A stretch of DNA of 64,000 nt from positions 3,715,604-3,779,603 of the forward strand of contig KL647288.1 of NCBI GenBank assembly GCA_000727475.1, read 5' to 3'. The stretch is from Sarcocystis neurona (lineage: Eukaryota > Apicomplexa > Conoidasida > Eucoccidiorida > Sarcocystidae). Made by a program: the position numbers and the translations under genes. The notes under the pieces were generated by a model that ran no database searches, was not told the origin of the DNA, and worked only from the letters and a program-made list of their open reading frames with translations. Each line of letters begins with the position of its first letter. Positions within the stretch are counted from its first letter, which is position 1. This document shows, piece after piece, positions 36,305 through 48,100 of this stretch.

Positions 36305-37885
36305 ACTGCACGCGCCGCCGTCCGCAGCGCAGGTAGCTAGTCCACGAGGGGTTCCCTACCAGGACACCTTCTATGCGTCATAACGAGACCTGGTAACGCT
36401 GCAAAAGCAGCAACACTCCCAGTGTAACACGCAAAGAAGGTACTGCGTCGTGAAAACCAAAGTTCAAACGGGTAATCTCATGGACGAACACCAACACCGT
36501 ACAGAATCGACAGCTTCGGCGGAATGACAACAGCAAGAGGAGGATGGTATCACAGGCAAAACACCGGCATGTTGCAACACCGATCCGGTGATGTGGGGCT
36601 GCTGGAGTGTCCGTTTATGTCTTTCTACATTTGTTACTGCCGCTGAGGTCCAAGACGCCTTCGCATTCGCCTCAGGACCGTAAATCTCGTCGTTCTGACC
36701 TTTGGTCAGCTGAGGCTTTTTTGCGGTAGCGTCAACTCTGCAGCCGTGCTCGTAGGCAAGGCTGCCAGGCCGTAGCTCGCCGGTTTAAGGTGGTTTAGGG
36801 CGGGTAAATTCGGCAAACTTCAGACGCGATGGCCCTACGAAACGATACGCTGTGGTGACGTCGCACGAAGGGCTCAGTGAAGACGGCGTTGTGCAAGTAT
36901 ATCTGGCAGCTGGTTGATACCTGGTCAACTTAGCCGACTTCGTGGAGCTTCAGCAATCGCGTTGCAAGCGCGTCCGTAAGCTGTAAAGGCTGTCGAGTGG
37001 CAGTTCTCCGATTAACGCCACAGCGTGGGGGCGGGATATTTCAACACACTCGATAAGCCTTCGACGTGATAAGCGTGGACAAATTAGCATCAACAGCGGA
37101 CCGGCAAAGAAGGACGCGAACGGAGGCCACCACAGCTTTACAACGCCACGGTGCTCCTGCATACGTATACATACGTACATAAGTATATGTGTGTGTGAAA
37201 CTGCATACACATAATCACGGAGACACTGGGTTACGAACAAATCCAATCTGCTTGCGCGGTGGAGCTACGCTTGCTGCCACCTCTCGCCTGTGGCCGAGCG
37301 GACACATCAGCCTGCCAAATGAGCAGGGCGGTGGTCAGTCGCTACAATTTTACATTTACTAAATATTCAGGCTTGCTGCTCTCTGCACTTTTCGGTAGTC
37401 GGTGTCTTCACGGAGTGTCACAGACCAACACTAGTGTTCACTTTTCAGAAGAAGGCTGCCGCACAAGAAGTGGGACGCCCATCGGGTGAATGATACCGCA
37501 GTAGTACACCTGCATAGAAGTGCAGAACCACAGCTTCTCTGCTAATGTTGACTAGTAGGTGGCCATACAACCACACTCCTTTGCCTATGGCGTAGCATCA
37601 GCGGGCGCGTTCCCGTGTCTCACTGGATAAGTGCAACTGGAAAAAGCTCTACTGACACGGTCGTGCACACGCAACCGACCGCTGGTATGTAGGCATGTAG
37701 AGACGTCCTCGTCTTTACGACTCAGAGCTTGCGTGCAAAGGCCAGCGTTTTTCACGCAGTAGTAGATGTGACTCATATCTAATTTGTGCCCTCAACGTAC
37801 GATCTGACGTGGCCGCGGGACCTTGCTCTGTACACATAGTACAAGCCTTCCACCTTTCCCGACTCTACCGTACTCATACGTATAG
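36305..37885. other. Spacer, possibly a divergent promoter region
   Basis: This lies between a possible minus-strand gene and a possible plus-strand gene. An open stretch at about 37319-37487 (ATG in MSRAVVSRYNF, hydrophobic GLLLSALFG) could be a first exon of the plus-strand gene, but nothing else supports it. Confidence 0.35.
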
Positions 37886-38968
37886 GACCAGATCCGACAC
37901 TTGGACGTAGACAGCCGTCTCTCACGTGTCACAGTCAAATTACTTTCAGCGGTAGAGACGGAGGAAAGCAGTGAGGAACCGTGTCACCAGGCTTGTGCCT
38001 TCTTGTGCGTCGCCGTCAAGACATCAGTCACAAGCAGATGTTCTCCGCACTTCTCCGCACATCACTTTTTGAAGCGCAGTTGCCTCACAGATTATCACCG
38101 CAGCATTTGCTTTGGCGCTTACAGAGAGAACGACGCTGACAAATCGTATTCTCTGTCTCGGATGTTTTCAGTGTAAAACTGTTCTGCATACTGTGAAACA
38201 GATGAAGTGGGGGGGGCACGTTGTATTCTGTACCCGCTTCAAGTGGTCTCCTACCTTGTAAGACCCCTTCTTTGCATGGACCTCGCTGTCGTTAGATGCG
38301 CACAGCACAGATGACAAGTCTGTGGAGGTGTGGTGTGCACTACAAATAATGTCCAGCACTGTATGCACGGACTTTCCTTATTCTAGAACCTTGTATTTCC
38401 TCAAGATAGTAGGCGTACTCCCGAGTGTGGCCGTTCCTGCACGTGTAAACACGGATGCTGCTGTAGCTAGAACTGCACGAAAGAAAGAATTTACTGTTGA
38501 GCAAGCATTTCTTTTACTGCTAGCCTGTAGCCGCGGGGCAGTACAACTAGTTCCTGCTGACGCACACACCGGTGTAAATGTGGGATGTTTTCCCTTATTC
38601 GTGATCACCGCAGTAGCCATCATAGGGAATCACGCTTATGCCGACCTACCGACAGTTCGCACAGCACGTGGAGACTCACCTGCAGTGGCTCGACTGCATT
38701 TTCTCCATCCCGTTCGTGGAGAAGCAAGAGATACGCGCCACGGTTGTTAGTGTACATGAGCAGAAGCTGAATGACTCGCTTCCCTGTCAGCAGAGCACGT
38801 AGTCCTGGCCAGCTTACCCTTCATCATGGAGAAAGGCAACACATGTACGCACTGTTAGTGCTGCACAGTAAGGAATTCTGAATCGTGTGGCACATCGCTC
38901 ACCTAAATGCAGTCGATGAGGACAACGTAGAGAGTACTCAATTGTGCGAGGCTCCCCGTGCACGTACA
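37886..38968 (+). CDS. Unidentified multi-exon gene, partial model
   Basis: Plus-strand segments with splice-like edges and protein-like sequence are: 37886-37951 (DQIRHLDVDSRLSRVTVKLL, phase 0 at both ends, donor GTAGAG); about 38408-38578 (KKEFTVEQAFLLLLACSRGA); 38626-38802 (MPTYRQFAQHVETHLQWLDC then IFSIPFVEKQEIRATVV, running to TAG); and 38913-38968 (DEDNVESTQLCEAPRART, strong donor GTAAGT). The third may end earlier at GTTAGT. Phases between all segments could not be reconciled, so exons are missing or some segments are false. No family was recognised. The gene would lie upstream of eL31 on the same strand. Confidence 0.3.
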
Positions 38969-39905
38969 GTAAGTTTCAGACAACTCCGTGGGCAGATGCA
39001 CATGACTGTACCTCTAGTCAAATGTGCTTCTGTCCTACACACGCGCAGGAACAAACGAAATGGTTGATTTCGACTAGGCTTGTATGTGCACACATGCGGA
39101 AATCCAACGTGTCACGCTGCACCAGTCTATCAGTACCCCTTTATCCCGTCCGAGTGAGCTGGCACCCTCCAAGCGTTCTGCGCTACGCAGAGTTCAAGGT
39201 ACAGACTGATAAACCCGTTAGGATACAGAATACAATGCATGCTCGGTACAACTCTACATCTGCAAGTAAAGCAGTTACAAGTCTTGGGTGTCAGGGACTG
39301 TTCCGAGTAGACACCATAAGCGATTAGGATGGACGCATGGAGGCGTGTTGTGTCTAGTTTAAGCTGACGTATACACACAGTCACGCATGTACCTGTGTGC
39401 ATGTAGCAGCTGCGGTGTGTAAAAAAGGTATAAGTAGGCGAGCCGGCTGTAATAGAACACAGACGGAGACGTTTGTAGAGCTATGGGGCGCAGGAGAAAA
39501 CAGGATGACCCCACACGTGCGTACGCACGTCGACACGAGGTACCGGCGCTGTGGTCTCCTGAGCAGAGTGAAATTTTGCCACCATTTCGGAAGCATGCCT
39601 GTGGCACTTCATTGAGGCGTGCCCATTTGTGCATTTGTTTCGTATACAGTTGCACCGATAAACAGAAAGGGACGCCTTCCTCTATGTCGGACCGCCGCCG
39701 GTCGCAAGCCTGTACGTCAGTTTACCTCCAAAAGTCGAAGTTGCGGTTCTTCTACGGCAAATCTATGCTACGTATGGACTTACATATGTAAAGAATCATA
39801 CATCGGTGAATGAAGGCCACGAGCAACACGCACGTGGTGTGTAATGTAGGAAGCCTGCCTTCATATAATAGAGGTGCTAAAAGAAAGACTTGCACGCGCA
39901 CAGTC

Positions 39906-40005
39906 CAGAGAAACCGTAAGTTATTCTCTGGGAAGCCTAGCAACGCCAAATCGTGCAGAGAAACCGTAAGTTATTCTCCGGGAAGCTTAGCAACGCCAAA
40001 GCGTG
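39906..40005. repeat. Tandem duplication, 2 copies of 50 bp
   Basis: CAGAGAAACCGTAAGTTATT begins copies at 39906 and 39956, each continuing CTC(T/C)GGGAAGC(C/T)TAGCAACGCCAAA. The copies differ at only a few positions. It is intergenic. Confidence 0.95.
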
Positions 40006-40489
40006 GGGAAATAAATGTTGTTATGGGTGGAGAGGCCAAAAAGGTCTGCAGGCGTGCGCGTTCCCGTTTACCACCGTACCAGTGGTATACCGTGGCACCA
40101 GCGTTCCCCACCTCGTCGCGCACGTAAAAAGTGACCACGAGAACGGCCGGTAGTTGCACCACGCTGGTGGGCCGGTGTGTGTAGGAGCTATAGACAAGCC
40201 GTGTTTCTGCAGTTGTGCACGTGTACCCGTAAGCGCGCCCCTACCAACTGCTGCATCCTTGGTCAAGACCAGCGTAATTTGTGGAGGGGTGCTGCTATAG
40301 CTGCAGTCAGTTGTGCACACTGTACTCTACACAGATATTGACAACAGAAGAGAGGTGTATGCAGCTCCTGAGATCGCGTGACACGCGTCCGCCAACCACT
40401 TCACAGGGCACGCGCTTTGTGCGGCGGCGCTAAAGACTCTGCAAGTGGCCAGCAGACGGACAGCGAAACCTGCACTGCTGCCGACAGAC

Positions 40490-40650
40490 GTTGTTTTATT
40501 TGCAGGCAGGCATGGCGCTGCGGGAGATGTCATGCAGATACAAAGAGATCCTCTCGATAATGGGGTCTGCTGTATTTGCACGCAGGCGTACAACTGCGGC
40601 GGATGTAATACAGATGCCCGGAGATCCTAGAGATAACGGCGACGTCAGGC
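40490..40650. repeat. Degenerate tandem duplication, unit 76 bp
   Basis: TTTGCA(G/C)GCAGGC, then GATGT(C/A)AT(G/A)CAGAT and GGAGATCCT..GATAA.GG, recur with a period of 76 bp from 40499 and 40575. Because 76 is not a multiple of three, similar peptides (GDVMQIQRDPLDNG and ADVIQMPGDPRDNG) appear in different frames. This argues for repeat DNA rather than coding sequence. Confidence 0.8.
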
Positions 40651-41064
40651 ACGTATCACCTGTTGTAAATGACAAGACCGACGCATATGTGCTCTTTCTC
40701 AGAAAACGGCACACGTCTAGCAGTCCTAATCGTGATTATCTTGCTGCCTCCGTCCCCTGTCCGGATATCAAATCTGCATGCGCTTGACCACTCGACAGCC
40801 CCTGTGGTACACAGGTTGGCATCGATCCTTCACAGAGCTGCCCTTTGGAATGCATGGTGCTCCGCCAGTGTTAGCTGCATGCAACCATGCGGTGCTATCG
40901 ACGGCGGCTTCACCTTGCCCCGCTTGCGGTGTATCCTAGATTGCAAATGAAAGCAAAAATTGAGGGCGGGATTTACAATCTTTCAGTTGCATCTTTATGT
41001 ACGTGGAGCCGTCTACCGACTAGTGGTTGCAGGACGACCTCGGGCTACCACCCCACACGTCAAG

Positions 41065-43972
41065 ATGAAGGGTAAGCGTCACCGCGATTATTTTGGTCTT
41101 CGTGTACGGGAAGAACGTAAAACAGGGACATTGAACGAATCGGAATCTTGGAATTCGCGCGAAGGAAGCCACTTGCTGGAGTTAAGGTGCTGCAGTGGTG
41201 CAAAATTCCTCAGTAGTCGCGCGACGCAGTGGGTGGATCTGTACGACAAAGCTCGGGGGGGGATCTGGTGTTTGATAAATAATGCAGTACGACATTGTTA
41301 AAGCAAGGTAGTCGAACAACTTGGAACGATGAAGTTGTTGCGGTTGTAAGCGTTCGTTTTTGCGTACTCAGTATCACGCACTTCGGGGGACGGGTCGGGG
41401 AGGGTTGTGTTCATATGTTGAGGTCGGCATCTTCACGCACAGATTGACGTGGAAATTTGTGTATGCAGACGTATAGTACGCGTCCCAGCGGGTACAAACG
41501 TAGTTTTTGCATTTTGTCTGTTACGAAGCTGCCTGTGGGGGAAAGTCTCATTGACTACGAGTTCCTCTATGTAACTACGATGCATGTATGCATGTATGTG
41601 TGTCATGGGCAGTGCGGACGTGCCTGTTGCGCGATTCACTAATTCATTTAGAGGTACGTCGATTCTCGTGTCTACCTTGTTTGCCACACCTACGCGCCCG
41701 TCTGCACGCGTCGTGTTGTTCTGTATGGTGGGGAGGGTGCCCCTGTAGCCGTGTGACCGTGGATGCATTGTAGTAGCTTCTTAAGCTCATCTTTAGAAGA
41801 AGCTACATGCACAGCCAGTCTGACGGTCTGACCCACAGTGGAACCATTAGGTGGCGGACAGTCCAGCAGAGGGATGGACGGCAGGACGCATGCACGAATT
41901 GTCAGATAACTCTATTGCGACACCGAACGAGCGTGTTTGTATACGATTTGTCAGCGAGTGTATATTTGACTGTACACTCGTGTGTATACGTGCGGTTACA
42001 TGTGAGCATTTTGAAATATCACGATCCAGAGGAGTTCTGCACAGACATTTCCTTACCTTCCCACGCCTCTTTCGAAGAAATCCGTTCTGGAACAGCAATT
42101 ACCACGAGTCTACTGGTACAGCATGAATGTTTTGCATAGGTATTTATATCTTTGCATCGGTAGTGGTGGAAAGCGTGATTACGTGTGATCCTGCAGGTCA
42201 CATAGATTCAAATAGCGCCAGTACGCCGGACGACGTGAGGGCTGTCGTGAGTCAGACTGGCTGGGTGACACAACAGGAAAGACTGGGTTGTGAGTTCAGT
42301 GACGGTGTACTGCGTCTGTGTGTCGTGGGGTTACCGCGCATATTTGGGACTACTTCGTCAGACACTTCGGCGTAACAGTGTTACTTGTGAACATGCGGCA
42401 GTGCACGTCCGGAGTCAAGCTCTGCACGCGTTGGCATCCCCCGCTGGGGATGACACGGATTCAGGCACGGAAATGCGCGCTGGCTGAAAATTTGCTTAGT
42501 GTGGGCGTGCACAGCAGAAGATTCCGCACTCCATGTGAAGGGTTAGCTAGCTGTTCAGTGCTCGATCGGAGTGCAATTGTCCTCTTGTCCTGAACACTTG
42601 CTTTTTGTTGATTTTACTTGAGATTTCTTCAAGTGGTTTAGTGAAGCATACGGAAAAAGCGCACCTTTTTCATATGTGCCCCGCGTGTCGCATCTAGTTG
42701 CTCGTGGGTACATGTTTGTGCCCGCGCAGGTGCCGTATTCGTGGGCACAAGGGCGACTTCGGCATTGACAGTGAGGTCTTCTGTCGCGCGGCTCTGTCGG
42801 CGTTCTCCTGTGCAACTCCGGTGTACTACCTGTGTATGTGGGGCGTACGTGTGCGCATGCAGGGTCTAGCAGGAAGGCGCAGACCAAATCGATGCAGCCC
42901 GTCTGCAGAGATTATACGCTGCACCTGCACAAGCTAGTGCACGGAATCCAGTTCAAAAAGCGAGCACCTCGTGCATTACGGGAAATTCGCCGGTTTGCGG
43001 AGAAGACAATGCAAACAAAGGTGGGCGCATGCAGTGCGTGTGTGTAGGTATCCACTTCTATATATTTGATGGTCGAGTGAGTGTTCGCGGACAGCGTAGC
43101 CTAAATTGGATGCAACGTCGTTCATGCAAGACGTGACTTCTCTGCGTACTGCTCAGAGAGAAATGCGGTCTATTAAGCGTGTTGATGTAAGATATCTGTG
43201 AAATTGTGTGCAGGTCTGATTACAAGTGCCATTTCAAATCTTTGTCGACACATGCTGCACACATGCATATATATCATTGTTTCGTGGGCAACTTCTGGTA
43301 ACAGGGACTGCAATTCTGTAACCCAAGCTCGCAAATTAATGTATGATTACGAAGTGTGCGGAATAGGGGTTCATATGTAGACCTCACATGTTGTGGGCTT
43401 CTACCAGTGTATTATGTGAAAGAGTGTAAATTTCGCAGAAGTGGGGACTGCTGCACTCCTGCACAGCAACTACCCATTTACGTGTTGGTTTCTCTTCTAT
43501 TCGCTGTTTTTGGCTCAAGACACGTCGTGCTTTCTTCTTTGTAACCACCTCGACTGTACCAAACGCTGTTCGCGTATATTATCAACAACCCTGTCTGTAG
43601 ATATCGTGGTAGTGCCGACACACGTATCACTAATGTTGAGAGGATCTGGCGGGGTCCGTCCCTTCCTGCACTGCTCCCGTCGATCCAGCGTTCTGGCGAC
43701 AGACTTGTGCACTTGCAGGGAATAGTGGCGTAACACTGAGCGTATGCGTGATGCATGAGATTCGCTGTTTACAGGACGTTCGGATTGATACGAAGCTGAA
43801 CAAGTTTATTTGGTCCGGAGGTATCCGGAATATTCCACGTCGGGTTCGCGTGCGGATTGCTCGGCGGCGCAATGAAGATGAAGACAGCAAAGAAAAGTTT
43901 TATACTCTTGTTCAGCATGTCCCTGTTGCGTCATTCAAGAATTTGAAGACTGAGTACGTGAATGAAGAATAG
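41065..43972 (+). CDS. RPL31: 60S ribosomal protein eL31, 3 exons
   Basis: Exons: 41065-41071, 42863-43020, 43775-43972. The product is 120 aa, the usual eL31 length. It is a large-subunit protein near the peptide exit tunnel. Family blocks are [55 protein letters not shown] and [20 protein letters not shown]. Exon 1 is only 7 nt (ATG AAG G), followed by GTAAGC and a 1.8-kb intron. Exon 2 starts after CATGCAG with two bases that complete the glycine codon, giving [20 protein letters not shown]. Exon 1 was chosen on phase, a good donor and the family's short basic N-terminus; another start cannot be excluded. Exons 2 and 3 are certain. Confidence 0.92.
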
Positions 43973-44747
43973 TGCGTTGGTATGTGAAGTTGGGAAGCTG
44001 TGTGGTGGTGATGCTGCTGTTGAGGAGCATTTCTTTTTTTGTCGGCTGTATGCAAGTCGGTGTCTGAACTGACCGGCCTCACCCGTCTTGTGCAACTGCC
44101 TTTCGTCAACTCGCGAGTCTTGTGTGATGTCCTTTAAAATCACTGGAGTAATTACATGTGTGACAGATTATGCGCAAGATGTGCGAGACACTGCGCAGCA
44201 CGGGGAGCAAGAAAGGCACACGTTTTTGCGCCGTGGACAGGGTATTTAGCATCTACACTCGTACAGCGAAATGCACCTGCACGGTTGAGCGAAGTGACGT
44301 TACCGCTGGTCGGGGCACGAATCCTTAACAAAAAATGCGAAAACGCATGCCGCGTCGCGCCGTAGTTGATTACCATGCCGCTTGGTAGAGGGCGGACAAA
44401 AGTAGCCAGTCGTTTTACTTTACCGAAGAACACGATTTACATGTAATTACTTGTCCGTATGTGGACGAGACTGTCTACACGCGCATACGCGCGTGCGCAT
44501 TGTTATTAGACAGGTGCCTCAGTGTACACGAGTCTAAATTGAGAGCATCCAATCTGGGGGACCATTAAGGTTGACGTTAAAAAGGTCACCGGAGTACCAG
44601 GCGCATTCGTCCCTTGAACATACACATTTGCATGTCCTACGCACGATTATAAACAAGTCGTGAGAAGGCTTCCCGCGGTATATCTCTTCTGCGACCCTCA
44701 TAAAGTGACCGTGTGAAAGAAATATTTTTAATGCTTGCCATGCGTCC
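43973..44747. other. Spacer between convergent genes
   Basis: This lies between the eL31 stop on the plus strand and the end of a possible minus-strand gene, so it should hold 3' untranslated sequence. No exon, repeat or structured RNA was recognised. Confidence 0.45.
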
Positions 44748-45146
44748 CTAATGCCCAGTCGATAATATCAATTTCGGTAGTCTGAAAAAAAGAATATCTC
44801 TGCAAGTTTCTGTAAATAGCCAGTCGTCTTTATCAATGAATAATTGCAAGAGCTCTTTGAGGTTCGCAACAGGAGTCAGTGTAAGCTCAGTCAGCACTGC
44901 CAGTTTCGCCTGTGAATGCCTATCAGAAGGAAGAAACCTTTTTTTCAGAAGCGTGTTGGGACACGTTCGGAGGGAGAGCAAATCGTGGTACGAATCATTT
45001 GGTGTAGCTATTTGGGACGAATCCAAGATATTCTGAGAGAGGTGTGGTAGGCTGGCAGTGAAGCGACTTTGCACATATTGCAGACCTGGTCCTATATGTC
45101 TCTGGAACCTCTCTGGAAGAGTGACGTTCTTTCTGCATAGTCTCAT
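44748..45146 (-). CDS. Hypothetical protein, 132 aa
   Basis: A single minus-strand frame from ATG (45146) to TAG (44748). The N-terminus MRLCRKNVTLPERFQRHIG is basic and lacks acidic residues apart from one Glu, as in mitochondrial targeting peptides. The remainder has amphipathic, helix-like stretches (PVANLKELLQLFIDKDDWLF, ETCRDILFFRLPKL). The frame is open upstream to 45395, where the sense strand becomes pyrimidine-rich; the same composition precedes other genes here and suggests leader sequence. No family was recognised. Small introns within it cannot be excluded. Confidence 0.35.
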   Translation of the reverse strand: MRLCRKNVTLPERFQRHIGPGLQYVQSRFTASLPHLSQNILDSSQIATPNDSYHDLLSLRTCPNTLLKKRFLPSDRHSQAKLAVLTELTLTPVANLKELLQLFIDKDDWLFTETCRDILFFRLPKLILSTGH

Positions 45147-48100
45147 TGCACCTCTCGAATAGCGCCTCGGTTTTTCCTCGGTCCTTCGCAAATGATCTGG
45201 CTGCACTGAGCATGCGTAGTTTGCAGAAGGGTTGCAGGAAAAGAAAGTATCAGTCGATGAGGCAGCACAGGTGTAGAGAGGGCATATCAAAGACGAATGT
45301 AAAGAGACGAACAAAGGGTGGAATGGTGAGCTTAGGGCTTCACCCCGTAGAGAGCAGACAGATGTATGGACAGCGAGAGAATGCGAGAGATCCAACGGAG
45401 AATAAGGAGCAGGACACTGGGCAATAGTGAGGGCGGGCGACCATGGCAGCTGTAGGTAACGCGCGGAGTTGTGTATCTGGAGGTCTTTAAGTTCGCGAGA
45501 GATGTCAACAAGCGCTTTTGTAGAGGGGTTTCCGGCAAGCGAAGTCTCTGCTCACAGAAATCAGAACATCACTCAACAAAAACCGACGTGTCGTTTGTGG
45601 ACAAATCTGTCACTTTTTGAAAGCTCAAGAACGGGGCACACTACCGTAGCCTCGATCACAGTTCATTATGCAGCTGCGCGTGAATTGTCCGTTGCACCCG
45701 GGCCAAAAGCAACTGGATATTATGATACCATGCGCTCCACCGCACACTAAGTTACTAATAAGGGTATGTCTGCGAGAAGAGCTACGCGGTTACAAGTCGC
45801 AATTTGCTTGTCCGTAGAAGTGTCTGAGAAACATTGTTTCGCTTACTGCGGAAACATCACTCATGTTTCTGGTCCTGGTGAACTGCATACTTCGCGCAGA
45901 GCTCCGAATGCGTCACCTGTTTATCTGAATTATTCTGCCCGCCTTCACGGCTGCGCGGCACGGCTGGCAAATTAAAGCGTTACGCAACGAAGTATGTATA
46001 GACTATATATGGAACACATATATAGAAAGACACTATGCACGGAGTCTATATATCGGAAGAGAAACTATGCATGGAATACATACACACACACACACACGTC
46101 GTACACTCGCTTTTCGTAGAGACTGTATATAGACCATATACAGAGACAGACAGTATACACGGGATATATATACTGAAAGAGAACCTATGTAGGGACTACG
46201 TATACACATATGTCGTACAGTCGTTTTTCTTATCGCCTTGCGTATTCCGTCTACTTACTGCAGTGCGTTTTCCTCGTGGACAGCAACAGCCAACAGACAG
46301 CTGTCAAAAGCGAGCTACGCGCGCCAGCCATTTTTTGGTCAAAACTTGAAGCGGCCTAGACCTTTCTTGGTCAATGTTTTGCACCCACGGATCAGATATT
46401 GTTGGTCAAATCTACTAAAGTTTTTGTAACACTGCTCGTATTCATAAACACATAGACAAACTTCGTAAGCATATACGTAGGAAGTACACTCGGGCAGTTT
46501 GGTATCGAGTGGACACAGTTGGACACAAAAAGAGCAGAGGCTTCGCATTCCACTCAAGGTCAAATGTATGTGGTCAAGCACCGTACAAATACCAGCGTGT
46601 TAAAAAGAACCTTGGCCGGAAGACATGTGTCTGGCACCATGCACTTTTCATTTGGGCATGTGCCAGCAACCCTTTCTTTCCGCCAAATGATGTTACCTGC
46701 GTGAAAAGTGAGTTGATTACGGAGTTTATGGATGAGAGACGTACAACGACAGGATTAAAGGCATTGTAGACATTTATCACGCGCGATGAGTACCCTTCTT
46801 TCGATGAGGACCTCTCTTTCTACGCGAGTACAAGTGTACAGGGCGAGAAAGTTCCGTGGCGCATTACGTCTTGATGGAAGCCCCTTGATGGGCGCAAGGC
46901 CACTTTCAAAAGTCGCTTCTGATCAGTCACATATCATTGAGTTGGTTGTTGGCGGTGCTAGTGGAGCCGCTAGAACGCCCGTTGTTCTGGAGCTGATGAC
47001 AACATCAGCAATTCAGTATGACATACATCACGGTGGCGACGCTACTGAAGAGACCACAGAACAGCGGTGGAATACATCCGGAAACGCTGTGGATCCTAAG
47101 TGTCCTGCTTGTAATTTTATGAAGGAAGCGGCTTGCTGGGTCTGACGTGCGGCCCTCACTAGAATTCTTCTTCACGTGATATGAGTGGCCGTCATCGACT
47201 GCTCAATCGCTCTACTGTCCCGTGACAGGTAATCGCGCAGTCGGAGTGATCCTGTGACCCGGGTAGCGTAGCAGGGGTCTCTACGTTGGCCAACGCTTGC
47301 ACCTGCTCACCCGCAGGAACTGTTACGCGTCCTGTAATAAAGGCCCCCACCAGCAGTATGCGCGAGTCTGTGGTGAGACCGCTCCCAGAACGTACATTGC
47401 CGCCATACACACACTGCGGCTCGATCGACAGCCTCCTGCTTAGGCAAGCACACCCCAGTGGGAAGTTTACAGTCCGTGAATGAGAACTTATCACCATACT
47501 ACATCTGTACACTTTAATTGGAGCGACCTCCTGCGGAGCCACCCTGACGAATAACTCACAGCGTATAGAGTGGGGTCGTGCAAGACGTCACCCGCATGTC
47601 AAGCACTGCGTGTGGCTGGAACGGTTGTCTATCTCTGGAGTACATACGAGTCTTCAATATCCAGTTGCGCCGGCACCTACTGCAGCTCCACACTGAGAAA
47701 CAGGCAGCCCGGCTGTAAACGTCAGTAAGCATGTAGAGATCATGTGCCGTCGCTCATGGCATCCGGATGCTCAAGTGCCTGCAAGATGCTCAAGCATCTG
47801 CAAGTCAAGCGCCCGACTAAGTTCACGGTGCAGAAGGCGTAGGTAGGGTTCAATGGTCGAATATTAGCTCTCCCTCAGAGCAAGTGAAATGTCGTCTTCG
47901 TCGAAGGAAGCCTGCAGCTGAACACCTGTGCTTGCCCCGCACGAGCACATAAGCATCTATGTGCACGGAATTTTCTGTAACTACCTGAGCAAAAATCTTA
48001 TACACGTTTGTTACTAGCAAGTGGGGGCGGGCGCGCTGGATGGTGTCTAGTCTTGATACGCGTCCTCGTATCTTGCGATATGCGTGAAAAGGGTCAGCTG

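Larger units (their letters stand above)
38969..41064. other. Spacer upstream of eL31 with two tandem duplications
   Basis: Two repeats lie here (39906-40005 and 40490-40650). A basic open frame near 39483-39650 (MGRRRKQDDPTRAYARRH) might be an exon but has no support from neighbours. The last few hundred bases before 41065 should include the eL31 promoter; I see no distinct element. Confidence 0.4.

Noticed and set aside
35924..36340. 138-codon plus-strand ORF with charged sequence
   Set aside because: The opposite strand carries a segment with fold-level similarity and a phase-matched partner exon. The plus ORF has no partner exons or family match. It remains the alternative if the minus-strand model fails.
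36780..36810. Single TTTAGGG telomere-like heptamer
   Set aside because: It occurs once, with no tandem array.
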